A stretch of DNA of 64,000 bases from a virus. The notes below the pieces were generated by a model. It had not been told where the DNA came from. It saw only the letters and a list, made by a program, of their open reading frames with translations, and searched no databases. Position 1 is the first letter of the stretch. Each line of letters starts with the position of its first letter. Positions 1 to 6,308 of this stretch are shown here, in pieces. The stretch spans positions 1 through 64,000 of IMG/VR virus record IMGVR_UViG_3300032236_000548; one strand, 5' to 3'. The position numbers and the translations under genes were made by a program.

Positions 1-59
1 GGTAGAGCAACTGATTTGTAATCAGTAGGTGGTCTGTTCGAGTCGGACAAGGGGCACCA
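1..59 (+). tRNA. tRNA-Thr(TGT), 5' end cut by window edge
   Basis: The visible part starts in the D arm (GGTAGAGC). It has an anticodon stem ACTGA/TCAGT around loop TTTGTAA, giving anticodon TGT (Thr). The T arm is GTCTG-TTCGAGT-CGGAC, followed by acceptor strand AAGGGGC, discriminator A and an encoded CCA. The 5' acceptor strand, expected to be GCCCCTT, lies outside the window. First member of a phage tRNA array. Confidence 0.9.
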
Positions 60-338
60 AAACCCCGTTTTACACTTTTACGTTAACTAAAGTGCGCGAT
101 TGCTGTAAGCGAGAACAGCACGGTGCATTGGATCTACCGCAAGGCTCCATTTAAGAGCGACTTGAGAAATCACAAAGGCGGGGACGCTATCCCGTCTAAA
201 TGGAAAAGAACGTGGACAGAGTAACAGCTCGGTCTAGGGCCCTTGTGGTGAGGGTAGCTAGACACTTTAATAAAGCTCTACCGCTTAATATGGTCATAGA
301 CCCAAAGTAGAATAAAATGCAGATTGCTTTATTAAAGT
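60..338 (+). ncRNA. Structured non-coding stretch inside the tRNA array
   Basis: No plausible ORF lies between tRNA-Thr and tRNA-Gly. The stretch is rich in potential stems: CACTTT/AAAGTG near 73-94, TGCTGT/ACAGCA near 101-120, CCATTTA/TAAATGG (about 147-153 with 196-202), GTCTAG/CTAGAC (about 231-263) around CCCT/AGGG, and a 14-bp perfect inverted repeat at 263-339. I could not match it to RNase P RNA, tmRNA, 6S RNA or a group I intron by their conserved cores. It may be an RNA gene, tRNA precursor spacer structure or a degraded tRNA region. Confidence 0.45.
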
Positions 339-339
339 G
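263..339. repeat. 14-bp perfect inverted repeat abutting tRNA-Gly
   Basis: CACTTTAATAAAGC at 263-276 is the exact reverse complement of GCTTTATTAAAGTG at 326-339, with a 49-nt spacer. The right arm runs into the first base of tRNA-Gly. In RNA it would form a long AU-rich stem that could present the tRNA 5' end for processing. As DNA it could be a binding or recombination site. There is no T-run, so a terminator is unlikely. Confidence 0.75.
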
Positions 340-412
340 CGGGGTTCGTATAGTGGTAATACCTTAGCCTTCCAAGCTAAAGCGGAGAGTTCGATTCTCT
401 TACCCCGCTCCA
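339..412 (+). tRNA. tRNA-Gly(TCC)
   Basis: Complete cloverleaf: acceptor GCGGGGT/ACCCCGC, anticodon stem TTAGC/GCTAA with loop CTTCCAA (anticodon TCC, Gly), T loop TTCGATT, discriminator T and encoded CCA. It sits 9 nt before tRNA-Pro. Confidence 0.95.
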
Positions 413-421
413 CAGCATTTT

Positions 422-498
422 CGGAGTGTAGCACAGCCTGGTAGTGCGCCTGGTTTGGGACCAGGAGGTCCAAGGTTCGAATCCTTGTACTCCGACCA
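422..498 (+). tRNA. tRNA-Pro(TGG)
   Basis: Complete cloverleaf beginning with C, as bacterial tRNA-Pro does. Acceptor CGGAGTG/TACTCCG, anticodon stem CTGG/CCAG with loop TTTGGGA (anticodon TGG), T arm CAAGG-TTCGAAT-CCTTG, encoded ACCA. The parvulin gene starts 20 nt downstream. Confidence 0.95.
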
Positions 499-518
499 AA
501 ATTTAAAAAGAGGAAACT

Positions 519-779
519 ATGAGAGCAAGTCACATTTTAGTAGATACATTAGAGCAGGCACAATCAATCCTAGCTGAAGCAAACACAATTAATTTTGGTT
601 CACTAGCACAAGTTCACAGCAAGTGCCCAAGTAAGGCACGTGGTGGAGACCTTGGTGATTTTGGTCCAGGTCAAATGGTTAAGCCGTTTGAAGATGCTAC
701 AGTAGCTACTCCAGTTGGACAAATTAGTCAGCCTGTACAAACACAATTTGGTTATCACCTAATCCATCGTACAGCCTAA
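519..779 (+). CDS. Parvulin-type peptidyl-prolyl cis-trans isomerase (PpiC-like)
   Basis: A stand-alone parvulin domain of 86 residues, close in length to E. coli PpiC (93 aa). It would isomerise X-Pro bonds in the cytoplasm, since it has no signal peptide. Visible family signatures: RASHILV at the N terminus, the FGSLAQ helix, CPSKARGGDLG in the middle, FG.GQMVKPFE, and the C-terminal FGYHLI with the active-site His. Its start has a clear GAGGAAA ribosome site. The next gene starts one base after its stop, so the two are probably co-transcribed with the upstream tRNAs. It could help fold phage virion or host proteins; that role is inference. Confidence 0.93.
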   Translation: MRASHILVDTLEQAQSILAEANTINFGSLAQVHSKCPSKARGGDLGDFGPGQMVKPFEDATVATPVGQISQPVQTQFGYHLIHRTA

Positions 780-780
780 T

Positions 781-1329
781 ATGGACTCGCTAGTTAAGTC
801 TTACGATTATAGTAGTTTCATAACCGCTGATGATATAGAATCCGCGATACGCGATATAAATGAAATCATAGACAGCGGAAACTACTTTACTAATAGTCCC
901 CGATATCAAACTAAAGAGAACATCTTTAAACTACAAGGGGATCATTGGTTAAAATTGAGAATGTCATTCTTAACTAGTGTGTTTACCTATCTTGGACAAG
1001 AACGACAAGTCAGTAATATGATGGCTTGGTGTTTTAAGACTAATAAGAGTACTGAAGAAAACAGAGACATATATTGGCATCATCATAATAAACACAGTGG
1101 CAAGAGCATGAGCGGTATTATGTACTTGCACATTCCAGATGATGTTACAGATTTAACAACTTGTGGAACTGAGATTGCTCCGAATGGTCCTGAAGGCGAT
1201 GGCAAATTTTTTGCTGGGCCTAATGACAGAACATGGAACATCTATCCAAGCCAAACTTGGCACCGTCCTGGTCCTGTACAAAGTAATAAATGGAGATACG
1301 TGTTAGCAGTTGATGTTGACTACGTTTAA
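781..1329 (+). CDS. 2-oxoglutarate/Fe(II) oxygenase-like protein
   Basis: 182 residues with the layout of a double-stranded beta-helix dioxygenase. A His-rich stretch (WHHHNKHSG, about residues 97-105) sits where the first metal ligands are expected. A distal His is in QTWHRPG and a following Arg in NKWRYVLAVD would bind 2-oxoglutarate. The usual HxD motif is not clean, so the metal site is atypical. It is translationally coupled to the parvulin gene, which suggests a protein target such as a prolyl residue; that is inference. Its stop codon overlaps the stop of the convergent minus-strand gene. Confidence 0.6.
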   Translation: MDSLVKSYDYSSFITADDIESAIRDINEIIDSGNYFTNSPRYQTKENIFKLQGDHWLKLRMSFLTSVFTYLGQERQVSNMMAWCFKTNKSTEENRDIYWHHHNKHSGKSMSGIMYLHIPDDVTDLTTCGTEIAPNGPEGDGKFFAGPNDRTWNIYPSQTWHRPGPVQSNKWRYVLAVDVDYV

Positions 1330-1910
1330 CTCATTGCCGCAGACATTGCTATTGCAAATGTCTTTGGAACATATCCTAAAGCACTATTGATTTGACTAGC
1401 AGTTAATCTAGCCGGAGTGAATGTAAAGACTCCATTGCTATAAGATAATGCTCCTGTGCCTGTAGCACTGGCAGTAGTTACGCTCAAGCCGCTTGCTGGA
1501 ATTGGTGTAAAACCTAATGCAGTAGTAACTTGATTGCTAGTCAATGTGATACTAGTGTCAGGAACCCAAGATAGAGTTCCGGTTCCATTGTTAGTTAAAA
1601 CACCCACAGAATCTGTAGGAAGAACACTAGCAGTAGTAACACCGCTGACAAACAACCAACTAATGTTAAAAGTACCAACATTTTGCGTTACAGCATAACC
1701 TGCTCTAACTAGCATACTGGAAAACGCTGTAGCATCAGTTAAATCGGTAATTGTGTAGGTTGTTGTATACAATCCTTGAGTTGATTTATATTCAATTTGA
1801 CTGAATACATCACCGTACTTTTCGAGCATGATTGCATCGGAGGCGCTGTTAGCGGTGCTAACGGCAGAGTTTGTAACGGTATATTGATCAGATGCTAGTA
1901 AAATTGACAT
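1326..1910 (-). CDS. Short tail-fibre-like structural protein
   Basis: 194 residues on the minus strand, rich in Ser, Thr, Ala and Val and low in charge, as in fibre proteins. Two copies of the tail-fibre repeat are visible near the C terminus: SNQVTTALGFTP and ASQINSALGYVP. An ATAAATA late-type motif lies 7 nt upstream of the ATG with no ribosome-binding site, so the transcript may be leaderless. The 3' end overlaps the stop of the preceding plus-strand gene by 4 nt. Probably a late virion component; the exact position in the tail is unknown. Confidence 0.75.
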   Translation of the reverse strand: MSILLASDQYTVTNSAVSTANSASDAIMLEKYGDVFSQIEYKSTQGLYTTTYTITDLTDATAFSSMLVRAGYAVTQNVGTFNISWLFVSGVTTASVLPTDSVGVLTNNGTGTLSWVPDTSITLTSNQVTTALGFTPIPASGLSVTTASATGTGALSYSNGVFTFTPARLTASQINSALGYVPKTFAIAMSAAMS

Positions 1911-1917
1911 AGTAAAT

Positions 1918-1924
1918 TATTTAT
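1918..1924 (-). promoter_or_regulatory. Late-type promoter motif ATAAATA (minus strand)
   Basis: On the minus strand the sequence reads CGATAAATA, then 7 nt, then the ATG of the tail-fibre-like gene. It resembles the T4 late promoter TATAAATA. It is back to back with the sigma70-type promoter of the omega-like gene. Confidence 0.6.
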
Positions 1925-1929
1925 CGTAC

Positions 1930-1958
1930 TTGACAAACAAGTAAATACGCAGTATAAT
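1930..1958 (+). promoter_or_regulatory. Sigma70-type promoter for omega-like gene
   Basis: TTGACA at 1930-1935, a 17-bp spacer, and TATAAT at 1953-1958: a perfect consensus. The expected start of transcription is near 1965, 14 nt before the ATG, leaving room for the AAGGAAA ribosome site. Confidence 0.88.
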
Positions 1959-1978
1959 TAAGTTTTTAAGGAAATCGT

Positions 1979-2254
1979 ATGCCACAACAAGTAAGCCGTG
2001 TAGCACAATTGGACAATGATAAAATCGTTGAAATGTCAGGTGGTAACAGATTCAATCTTGTTATTATGGCGGCAGCTCGCAGTCGTGAGATTCGCAGACA
2101 AAACAAGGACAGTCAAAAATTTGAACACTTGCACAGTAATGTAAGCGCATTACTTGATTTCCAAAATGGAACATTGGGTGCGGATTATATGAAAAAGGTT
2201 AAGTTTCACCAGCCACATGATCATCGTGTTGATCGTCAGGCAAAGTATAACTAA
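1979..2254 (+). CDS. rpoZ: RNA polymerase omega subunit-like protein
   Basis: 91 residues, the same size as E. coli omega. Residues about 8-45 carry the omega signature: V..LDNDKIVEMSGGNRFNLV followed by AAARSREI, matching the conserved NRF-LV-AA-RAR region by which omega clamps the beta' C terminus. The C-terminal half diverges and ends in a His/Arg-rich tail (HQPHDHRVDRQ). It is cytoplasmic. It has its own perfect sigma70 promoter and a good ribosome site, and is followed by tRNA-Val and tRNA-Cys. It likely binds host RNA polymerase and could replace host omega; that effect is inferred. The annotation rests on one conserved motif plus length. Confidence 0.82.
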   Translation: MPQQVSRVAQLDNDKIVEMSGGNRFNLVIMAAARSREIRRQNKDSQKFEHLHSNVSALLDFQNGTLGADYMKKVKFHQPHDHRVDRQAKYN

Positions 2255-2261
2255 AGAATTT

Positions 2262-2337
2262 GGGTTCTTAGCTCAGTTGGTAGAGCGTCTGCCTTACACG
2301 CAGAATGTCGTCAGTTCGAACCTGGCAGAACCCACCA
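2262..2337 (+). tRNA. tRNA-Val(TAC)
   Basis: Acceptor GGGTTCT/AGAACCC, D arm GCTCAGTTGGTAGAGC, anticodon stem TCTGC/GCAGA with loop CTTACAC (anticodon TAC), T loop TTCGAAC, encoded ACCA. It lies 7 nt after the omega-like gene and 4 nt before tRNA-Cys. Confidence 0.96.
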
Positions 2338-2341
2338 TAAT

Positions 2342-2419
2342 GGAACGGTGGCAGAGAGGCCCAATGCACCGGATTGCAAATCCGTAAAACCGCCAGTTCA
2401 AATCTGGCCCGTTCCTCCA
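2342..2419 (+). tRNA. tRNA-Cys(GCA)
   Basis: Acceptor GGAACGG/CCGTTCC, anticodon stem CCGGA/TCCGT with loop TTGCAAA (anticodon GCA), T arm GCCAG-TTCAAAT-CTGGC, discriminator T, encoded CCA. The oxygenase gene starts 4 nt after the CCA. Confidence 0.95.
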
Positions 2420-2423
2420 TATT

Positions 2424-2996
2424 ATGAAAGCATATACACTTAACAATTTAGATAACTTTATTTTAGGTTGGTACATTGATCCAAGTGTATGTGACAAGCT
2501 GATAGACTATCATAAAAATGGTCTTAAGCGTGAAGGAAGAGTTAGCGGTGTAGTCAATCCTAATTTCAAAATTAGTACAGACTGTACCCTAGCAGTGAAT
2601 AGTGATCTATATCGAGAGTATACTTCACTATTGCGTAATGTTGTTGATCTGTATCAGGAGCACTATCCAATGTCGGGAGACATTGTTCCGGATTGGGGCT
2701 TAACAGAAACTGTACAGATACAGCATTACAAACCAGGCGAAGGTTTTATTGCCTGGCATACAGAACGAGCTGGAACACATCATCCAGTATGTAACAGACA
2801 TTTGGTTTGGATGACATATTTGAATGATGTAGCTGACGGTGGTGAAACAGAATTTTATCATCAGCAGTTAAAAGTTAAACCTGAAAAAGGACTAACTTTA
2901 GTTTGGCCAGCAGATTGGACATTTACACATAGAGGTGTAACTAGTCCAACAGAAGAGAAGTACGTGATTACAGGGTGGTTAACTTTTCAAAAATAA
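2424..2996 (+). CDS. Prolyl-4-hydroxylase-like 2OG-Fe(II) oxygenase
   Basis: 190 residues. The C-terminal half has the family layout: QIQHYKPGEGF, then WHTE (the first metal His, with Glu in place of the usual HxD Asp), then TYLND..DGGETEF, the typical strand before LKVKPEKG, then the distal metal His in FTHRG, and a basic residue in EEKYVITGW to bind 2-oxoglutarate. Such soluble P4H-like proteins hydroxylate prolines or other residues and are common in aquatic T4-like phages. It starts right after tRNA-Cys without an evident ribosome site. The HxE variant is unusual but known in some oxygenases. Confidence 0.85.
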   Translation: MKAYTLNNLDNFILGWYIDPSVCDKLIDYHKNGLKREGRVSGVVNPNFKISTDCTLAVNSDLYREYTSLLRNVVDLYQEHYPMSGDIVPDWGLTETVQIQHYKPGEGFIAWHTERAGTHHPVCNRHLVWMTYLNDVADGGETEFYHQQLKVKPEKGLTLVWPADWTFTHRGVTSPTEEKYVITGWLTFQK

Positions 2997-3019
2997 TTTG
3001 TCAGGTTTACCAAAATGTA

Positions 3020-3048
3020 ATGACAGCATTGTAGATTTATACTACAAT
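3020..3048 (+). promoter_or_regulatory. Sigma70-type promoter before the structured RNA
   Basis: ATGACA at 3020-3025, a 17-bp spacer, and TACAAT at 3043-3048. Expected start near 3055. It reads into a region of about 500 nt without a plausible gene, so its product is either a free RNA or a long leader of the DUF2828 gene. Confidence 0.65.
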
Positions 3049-3080
3049 AGATACATGTTAAGCAATTAACAACAGATTTT

Positions 3081-3245
3081 AGGATCGGCTCAGCAATTCA
3101 TAATATACTATGAACTGTTAGACACTGTGGTAGTTATTGGAGCAGAGTGCGTAAAAACACCGAGCGTTGAAGGTAACTATTGAAGCAAGACTAACGAGCA
3201 CAGAGTGATGGCCTGTGTAAAATAAAAGCAGTCAAAAACGATCCT
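3081..3245 (+). ncRNA. Structured RNA domain 1 upstream of DUF2828 gene
   Basis: A 165-nt segment closed by a perfect 7-bp stem: AGGATCG at 3081-3087 pairs with CGATCCT at 3239-3245. Inside are an 8-bp helix (GGTAGTTA at 3129-3136 with TAACTATT at 3174-3181, two G-T pairs) and a CACAG/CTGTG hairpin at 3199-3217. There is no plausible reading frame, and a sigma70-type promoter ends about 30 nt upstream. Together with domain 2 it forms a candidate RNA partner of the Ro60-like protein encoded next. No match to a named RNA family was recognised. Confidence 0.6.
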
Positions 3246-3257
3246 GTTTGTATTCCT

Positions 3258-3466
3258 AGGATGGATACAGCAACTTTTACTATAACTGAACTGCCGTAAT
3301 AATCGTCGAAAGACGTTAAAGGGCTAGTGCTAGTAGAATACTAGATAGTGCCTATAGAATGTAGGATAGTAGCCCACATAGAATAAATGGGATATGCTTA
3401 CGGGACTTGAACCGATATACTGGGGATGGGGGTAAGCAGAAAATAAAATACTGTCCCGACCATCCT
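3258..3466 (+). ncRNA. Structured RNA domain 2 with predicted pseudoknot
   Basis: A 209-nt segment closed by AGGATGG (3258-3264) with CCATCCT (3460-3466), 7 bp. Inside: a CGTC-GAAA-GACG tetraloop hairpin (3304-3315); GGGCTA/TAGCCC (3321-3326 with 3370-3375) enclosing two hairpins, CTAGTA-GAA-TACTAG (3330-3344) and CCTAT/GTAGG (3351-3365); and an H-type pseudoknot. In the pseudoknot, GCTTAC (3396-3401) pairs with GTAAGC (3432-3437), crossed by GGGAC (3402-3406) with GTCCC (3453-3457). This density of nested helices is unlikely by chance, but it is judged by eye and not by an energy calculation. Confidence 0.65.
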
Positions 3467-3553
3467 GTTGAATTTATATAGGTTAAGTTCAGCAACTATT
3501 TTTCGCTCATAATGAAACCGCCCCACAAGGGCATTAACCTGAAAGGACACAAA
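3467..3553 (+). promoter_or_regulatory. Leader between structured RNA and DUF2828 gene
   Basis: Contains a GCCC/GGGC hairpin at 3520-3532 and a strong GAAAGGA ribosome site at 3541-3547, which fixes the ATG at 3554. No terminator lies between the structured RNA and the gene, so the RNA may be processed from the same transcript. Confidence 0.5.
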
Positions 3554-4957
3554 ATGTCAACATTCGTAGAAGCAGTAGCAAATCAAGAAGGCCGTACCGC
3601 TAATGGTATGAAGGCACGTAAGTCAACTTCCAACAAGGTGGTTGATCTATTTTATAACATCGGTGCTAGCCGTGGCAAGGACATCGTTCCTGCATTCGTC
3701 GGTGCGTACACAGCCGACAAGAATCTAGCACTTCGTATTGCACTATGGGCACGTGATGCTCGTGGTGGAGCTGGTGAACGTGAATTGTTCCGTTCAATCC
3801 TTAAGTACTTGGAAAAGAACGATAAGGACGCCGCTTTGGCTTTGCTAAAGAAGGTGCCAGAATTGGGTCGTTGGGACGACATCTTTGTCTTCGCAGACAA
3901 GGATTTGAAGTCAGCCGCTTACACAATGCTAGGTGACGCTCTTCGTGAGAAGAATGGTCTAGCCGCTAAGTGGACTCCACGTAAGGGTGAAGTAGCACGT
4001 GAAATCCGTGAGTTCTTCGGTATGAGCCCAAAGTTCTACCGTAAGAGTCTAGTAGCACTTACAAAGGTCGTTGAAACACAAATGTGTGCCAAGGACTGGG
4101 ACAACATCAACTTTAGCCATGTTCCATCTGTAGCGGCTAGCCGTTACAAGAAGGCATTCAACCGTAACACTACAAAGTTCGCTGAGTATGTTGCGTCATT
4201 GGTTAAGGGTGACCCAACCGTAAAGGTAAATGCTTCGGCAGTTTTCCCTTACGATGTTTTGAAGGGCGTTGCGTATGCACGTTTCGACAAGACAGAAACT
4301 GATCATATCATCGCACAATGGGAGGCTTTGCCAAACTATGTGGGTGACGCTAACATCTTGCCATTGGTAGACGTTAGTGGCTCTATGAGCTGTCCAGCTG
4401 GCAAGAACACTTCGGTGACTTGCATGGATGTAGCAGTTTCACTAGGTTTGTATTTGGCTGAAAAGAATCAAGGTAAGTTTAAGGACACGTTCCTAACTTT
4501 CTCTGACAAGCCAGAACTAATGACCCTAAAGGGTAACGTAGTTCAAAAGATGGCCCAAATGGTTAAGTCCGACTGGGGCATGAGTACAAACCTACATGCG
4601 GCTTTCAGCAAGATCCTAGATGTTGCTGTTAAGAATGAAGTGCCACAAAGTGAAATGCCAGAAATGGTTTTGATCCTAAGTGACATGCAATTCAACCAAT
4701 GTGTCCGTCACGACGACAGCGCAATGGAAATGATTGAACGTAAGTTCAAGGCCGCAGGCTATGCTGTACCACAAGTTGTTTTCTGGAACTTGAACGCTAG
4801 CGATAACGTTCCTGTTAAGGCAGACAAGTCAGGTGCCGCACTAGTGTCTGGTTTTAGCCCAGCTATCACCAAGGCATTGCTAGCCGCAAACATGGATGAA
4901 TTCACACCAGAAGGCATCATGTTGAAGACTGTAATGAGCGATCGTTACAACTTCTAA
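3554..4957 (+). CDS. Ro60/TROVE-like DUF2828 protein with vWA domain
   Basis: 467 residues. Residues about 1-265 are helical and resemble the TROVE/DUF2828 HEAT-repeat ring: KSTSNKVVDLFYNIG, LRIALWARDARGGAGER, PELGRWDD. Residues about 266-467 form a von Willebrand A domain with a complete MIDAS: DVSGSMS at 273-279, a Thr in GMSTNLH and an Asp in LSDMQF. This architecture matches Ro60-type RNA-binding rings, which bind Y RNAs and misfolded RNAs. An in-frame ATG at 3512 is rejected because the ribosome site points to 3554. Codon use shifts to AAG, CGT and TTC, suggesting high expression. The gene ends in a strong terminator. RNA binding is inferred from the family. Confidence 0.85.
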   Translation: MSTFVEAVANQEGRTANGMKARKSTSNKVVDLFYNIGASRGKDIVPAFVGAYTADKNLALRIALWARDARGGAGERELFRSILKYLEKNDKDAALALLKKVPELGRWDDIFVFADKDLKSAAYTMLGDALREKNGLAAKWTPRKGEVAREIREFFGMSPKFYRKSLVALTKVVETQMCAKDWDNINFSHVPSVAASRYKKAFNRNTTKFAEYVASLVKGDPTVKVNASAVFPYDVLKGVAYARFDKTETDHIIAQWEALPNYVGDANILPLVDVSGSMSCPAGKNTSVTCMDVAVSLGLYLAEKNQGKFKDTFLTFSDKPELMTLKGNVVQKMAQMVKSDWGMSTNLHAAFSKILDVAVKNEVPQSEMPEMVLILSDMQFNQCVRHDDSAMEMIERKFKAAGYAVPQVVFWNLNASDNVPVKADKSGAALVSGFSPAITKALLAANMDEFTPEGIMLKTVMSDRYNF

Positions 4958-4972
4958 AAACATAAGTTTTGA

Positions 4973-4998
4973 ATAGGACCTTCGGGTCCTATTTTTTT
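4973..4998 (+). terminator. Rho-independent terminator
   Basis: ATAGGACC-TTCG-GGTCCTAT followed by a T-run (4992-4998), 16 nt after the DUF2828 stop. It isolates the RNA/DUF2828 unit from the next promoter. Confidence 0.95.
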
Positions 4999-5037
4999 AT
5001 CCAAAATAACCGTTGTAAAAATACAACACTTTAAGTA

Positions 5038-5066
5038 TTGACTGGGTACCAATTTGGTGCTATAAT
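5038..5066 (+). promoter_or_regulatory. Sigma70-type promoter, apparently leaderless
   Basis: TTGACT (5038-5043), 17-bp spacer, TATAAT (5061-5066). The expected start falls at about 5073, exactly the ATG of the following gene, so the transcript would lack a leader. Confidence 0.85.
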
Positions 5067-5072
5067 AATACT

Positions 5073-5630
5073 ATGATGAAACAAAACATTGAACTGATTA
5101 AACAAGTATTTGCCCAATTAGGACACGATTGGGTAGAGCCTTACCAAACTACAGAGGGTGCAATTAATCGTCAGGAAGTGGGCAACCACAGAGGATTGTA
5201 TTACATCTATCCAGAAGTAAATTTCTATTTTGGTAAAGCGGCTACTAACACAGTAATCAATCGTCATCAAACACATCGTCCAAAATTGGATGTTAATTTG
5301 GCAGAGCTGTATAGCACGCCAGTAGAAAAAGTGGAACCCAAGTGGATGTTCCCAGAAGGTTGGAAAGAAGGTGTATGTAAGTACATCATCGAAGGAGTGG
5401 ATAGTATTCCTAGCCACTATGTTAAAATTGGGAAGAAGTTGGTAGCACCTGGTGTGCTAGACTTTCCAGTTAAACACAAAGTTGATGTTGATACGTTGAC
5501 TGTACTAGTTTGGAATTTGGACCATTTGACGTCAAAACAAATTAGCGAAATTGAAGAGGCTATAATTCCGGTGATTTGGCCTTATTGTAATAATGAGACA
5601 TATAGAAAAAGAAAGAAAGAAAATGTATAA
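5073..5630 (+). CDS. GIY-YIG-like nuclease-fold protein
   Basis: 185 residues. Residues about 40-70 resemble a GIY-YIG core: GLYYIYP, then YFGKA, then an Arg in INRHQTH, followed by KLD. The C-terminal half (EPKWMFPEGWKEG, TLTVLVWNLD) does not match a known nuclease partner domain. It is a stand-alone gene rather than an intron endonuclease, because no split gene surrounds it. Its ATG (or the second Met) sits at the predicted transcription start of a consensus promoter. It leads a run of overlapping small genes up to about 6.3 kb. Nuclease activity is inferred and the catalytic Glu is not obvious. Confidence 0.5.
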   Translation: MMKQNIELIKQVFAQLGHDWVEPYQTTEGAINRQEVGNHRGLYYIYPEVNFYFGKAATNTVINRHQTHRPKLDVNLAELYSTPVEKVEPKWMFPEGWKEGVCKYIIEGVDSIPSHYVKIGKKLVAPGVLDFPVKHKVDVDTLTVLVWNLDHLTSKQISEIEEAIIPVIWPYCNNETYRKRKKENV

Positions 5631-5829
5631 GATAATGAAAGATAAAGTTGAGTTGGATCGTTTCCTAACTCTAGGCGAAGCAATGGATTATGCCAAGATG
5701 CTTGGCGAGCTAGTTACCATTGAAGGTAATGGAATGGAAATTGTCGGCATCTTTGGTGCTGATAGTATTAAGGACGGGCTATGCCCAGACGGTGTTGAAT
5801 ACACCTGGATGAAGCGGAGAACACAATGA
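5623..5829 (+). CDS. Small protein of unknown function
   Basis: 68 residues, overlapping the end of the GIY-YIG-like gene by 8 nt. The ATG at 5623 follows an A/G-rich GAAAGAAAGAAA stretch and is preferred over the in-frame ATG at 5593. It has a helical N-terminal half (LDRFLTLGEAMDYAKMLG), then a beta-rich part with VTIEGNGMEIVGIFG, and a WMKRR end. It reads like a compact single-domain accessory protein. No family recognised. Confidence 0.6.
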   Translation: MYKIMKDKVELDRFLTLGEAMDYAKMLGELVTIEGNGMEIVGIFGADSIKDGLCPDGVEYTWMKRRTQ

Positions 5830-6134
5830 AGATGTATATTTGTATTAAAGAAGGTACGCCCGTGGGTATGGCAATGAACGCCGCGGCCCATGCTGGACTT
5901 ATGTGTCATCTGGAATATCAAAATGATCCAGGCTACAAAGAGTGGCTTGAAACTAGTTTTAAGAAAGTAACTTGCATGGTAACTCCAGCAGAGTTTGCTA
6001 TGTGTAAAGAAGTTGTAGAGAATCTTGTTGTAACTGAAAGCCGTATGGACAATGCCGAACTGGCTGTTGTTATGTGCCCACGTCACGACAATGAATGGCC
6101 CGAATTTGTTAACTTACTGAAACTTTGGAAATGA
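5826..6134 (+). CDS. Peptidyl-tRNA hydrolase 2 (PTH2)-superfamily-like protein
   Basis: 102 residues in the PTH2 pattern: MKMYICIKEGTPVGM for the first strand, an AAHA helix (AAAHAGLMC), FKKVTCMV as the central strand, TPAEFAMCKEV as the helix, VVTES, and ELAVVMCPR as the last strand. PTH2 enzymes free tRNA from stalled peptides. The phage members of this fold are poorly characterised and may act differently. It starts in an ATGA overlap with the preceding gene and ends in another. Confidence 0.55.
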   Translation: MKMYICIKEGTPVGMAMNAAAHAGLMCHLEYQNDPGYKEWLETSFKKVTCMVTPAEFAMCKEVVENLVVTESRMDNAELAVVMCPRHDNEWPEFVNLLKLWK

Positions 6135-6298
6135 AAATTAAATTTGATAAAGATACAATGCCCGATCACTTGTATAATACACTATTGCAACATTTTGTAA
6201 ATGAAGCAGTCGGATTAGGAGTAGAAGTAAACAAGTTTACCGAATTTAATAATTGGGTAATTGAATGTGAAGTGGACGTAAAGGAATCAGTCCACTAA
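6131..6298 (+). CDS. Small protein of unknown function (55 aa)
   Basis: Starts with an ATGA overlap on the PTH2-like gene. It encodes an amphipathic, acidic protein with the pieces MKIKFDKDTMPDHLYN, FVNEAVGLGVEV and WVIECEVDVKES. The length, coupling and even amino-acid composition support a real gene. No family recognised. Confidence 0.6.
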   Translation: MKIKFDKDTMPDHLYNTLLQHFVNEAVGLGVEVNKFTEFNNWVIECEVDVKESVH

Positions 6299-6308
6299 GG
6301 AGAATTAA

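Noticed and set aside
60-338. tmRNA, RNase P RNA or group I intron
   Set aside because: No tRNA-like ends of tmRNA, no RNase P core (GAGGAAAGTC), and no group I P/Q/R/S elements were found; only generic stems are visible.
294-533. Minus-strand ORF of 79 aa across tRNA-Gly and tRNA-Pro
   Set aside because: It is antisense to two clear tRNA genes, so it is a chance frame.
3395-3460. Possible tRNA on the minus strand (GGTTCAAGTCCCG looks like a T arm)
   Set aside because: The T stem does not pair cleanly and no anticodon arm or matching acceptor can be made. The same bases are better explained by the plus-strand pseudoknot.
5073-5630. Homing endonuclease within an intron
   Set aside because: The gene is free-standing with its own promoter, the flanking genes are intact, and there is no intron core.
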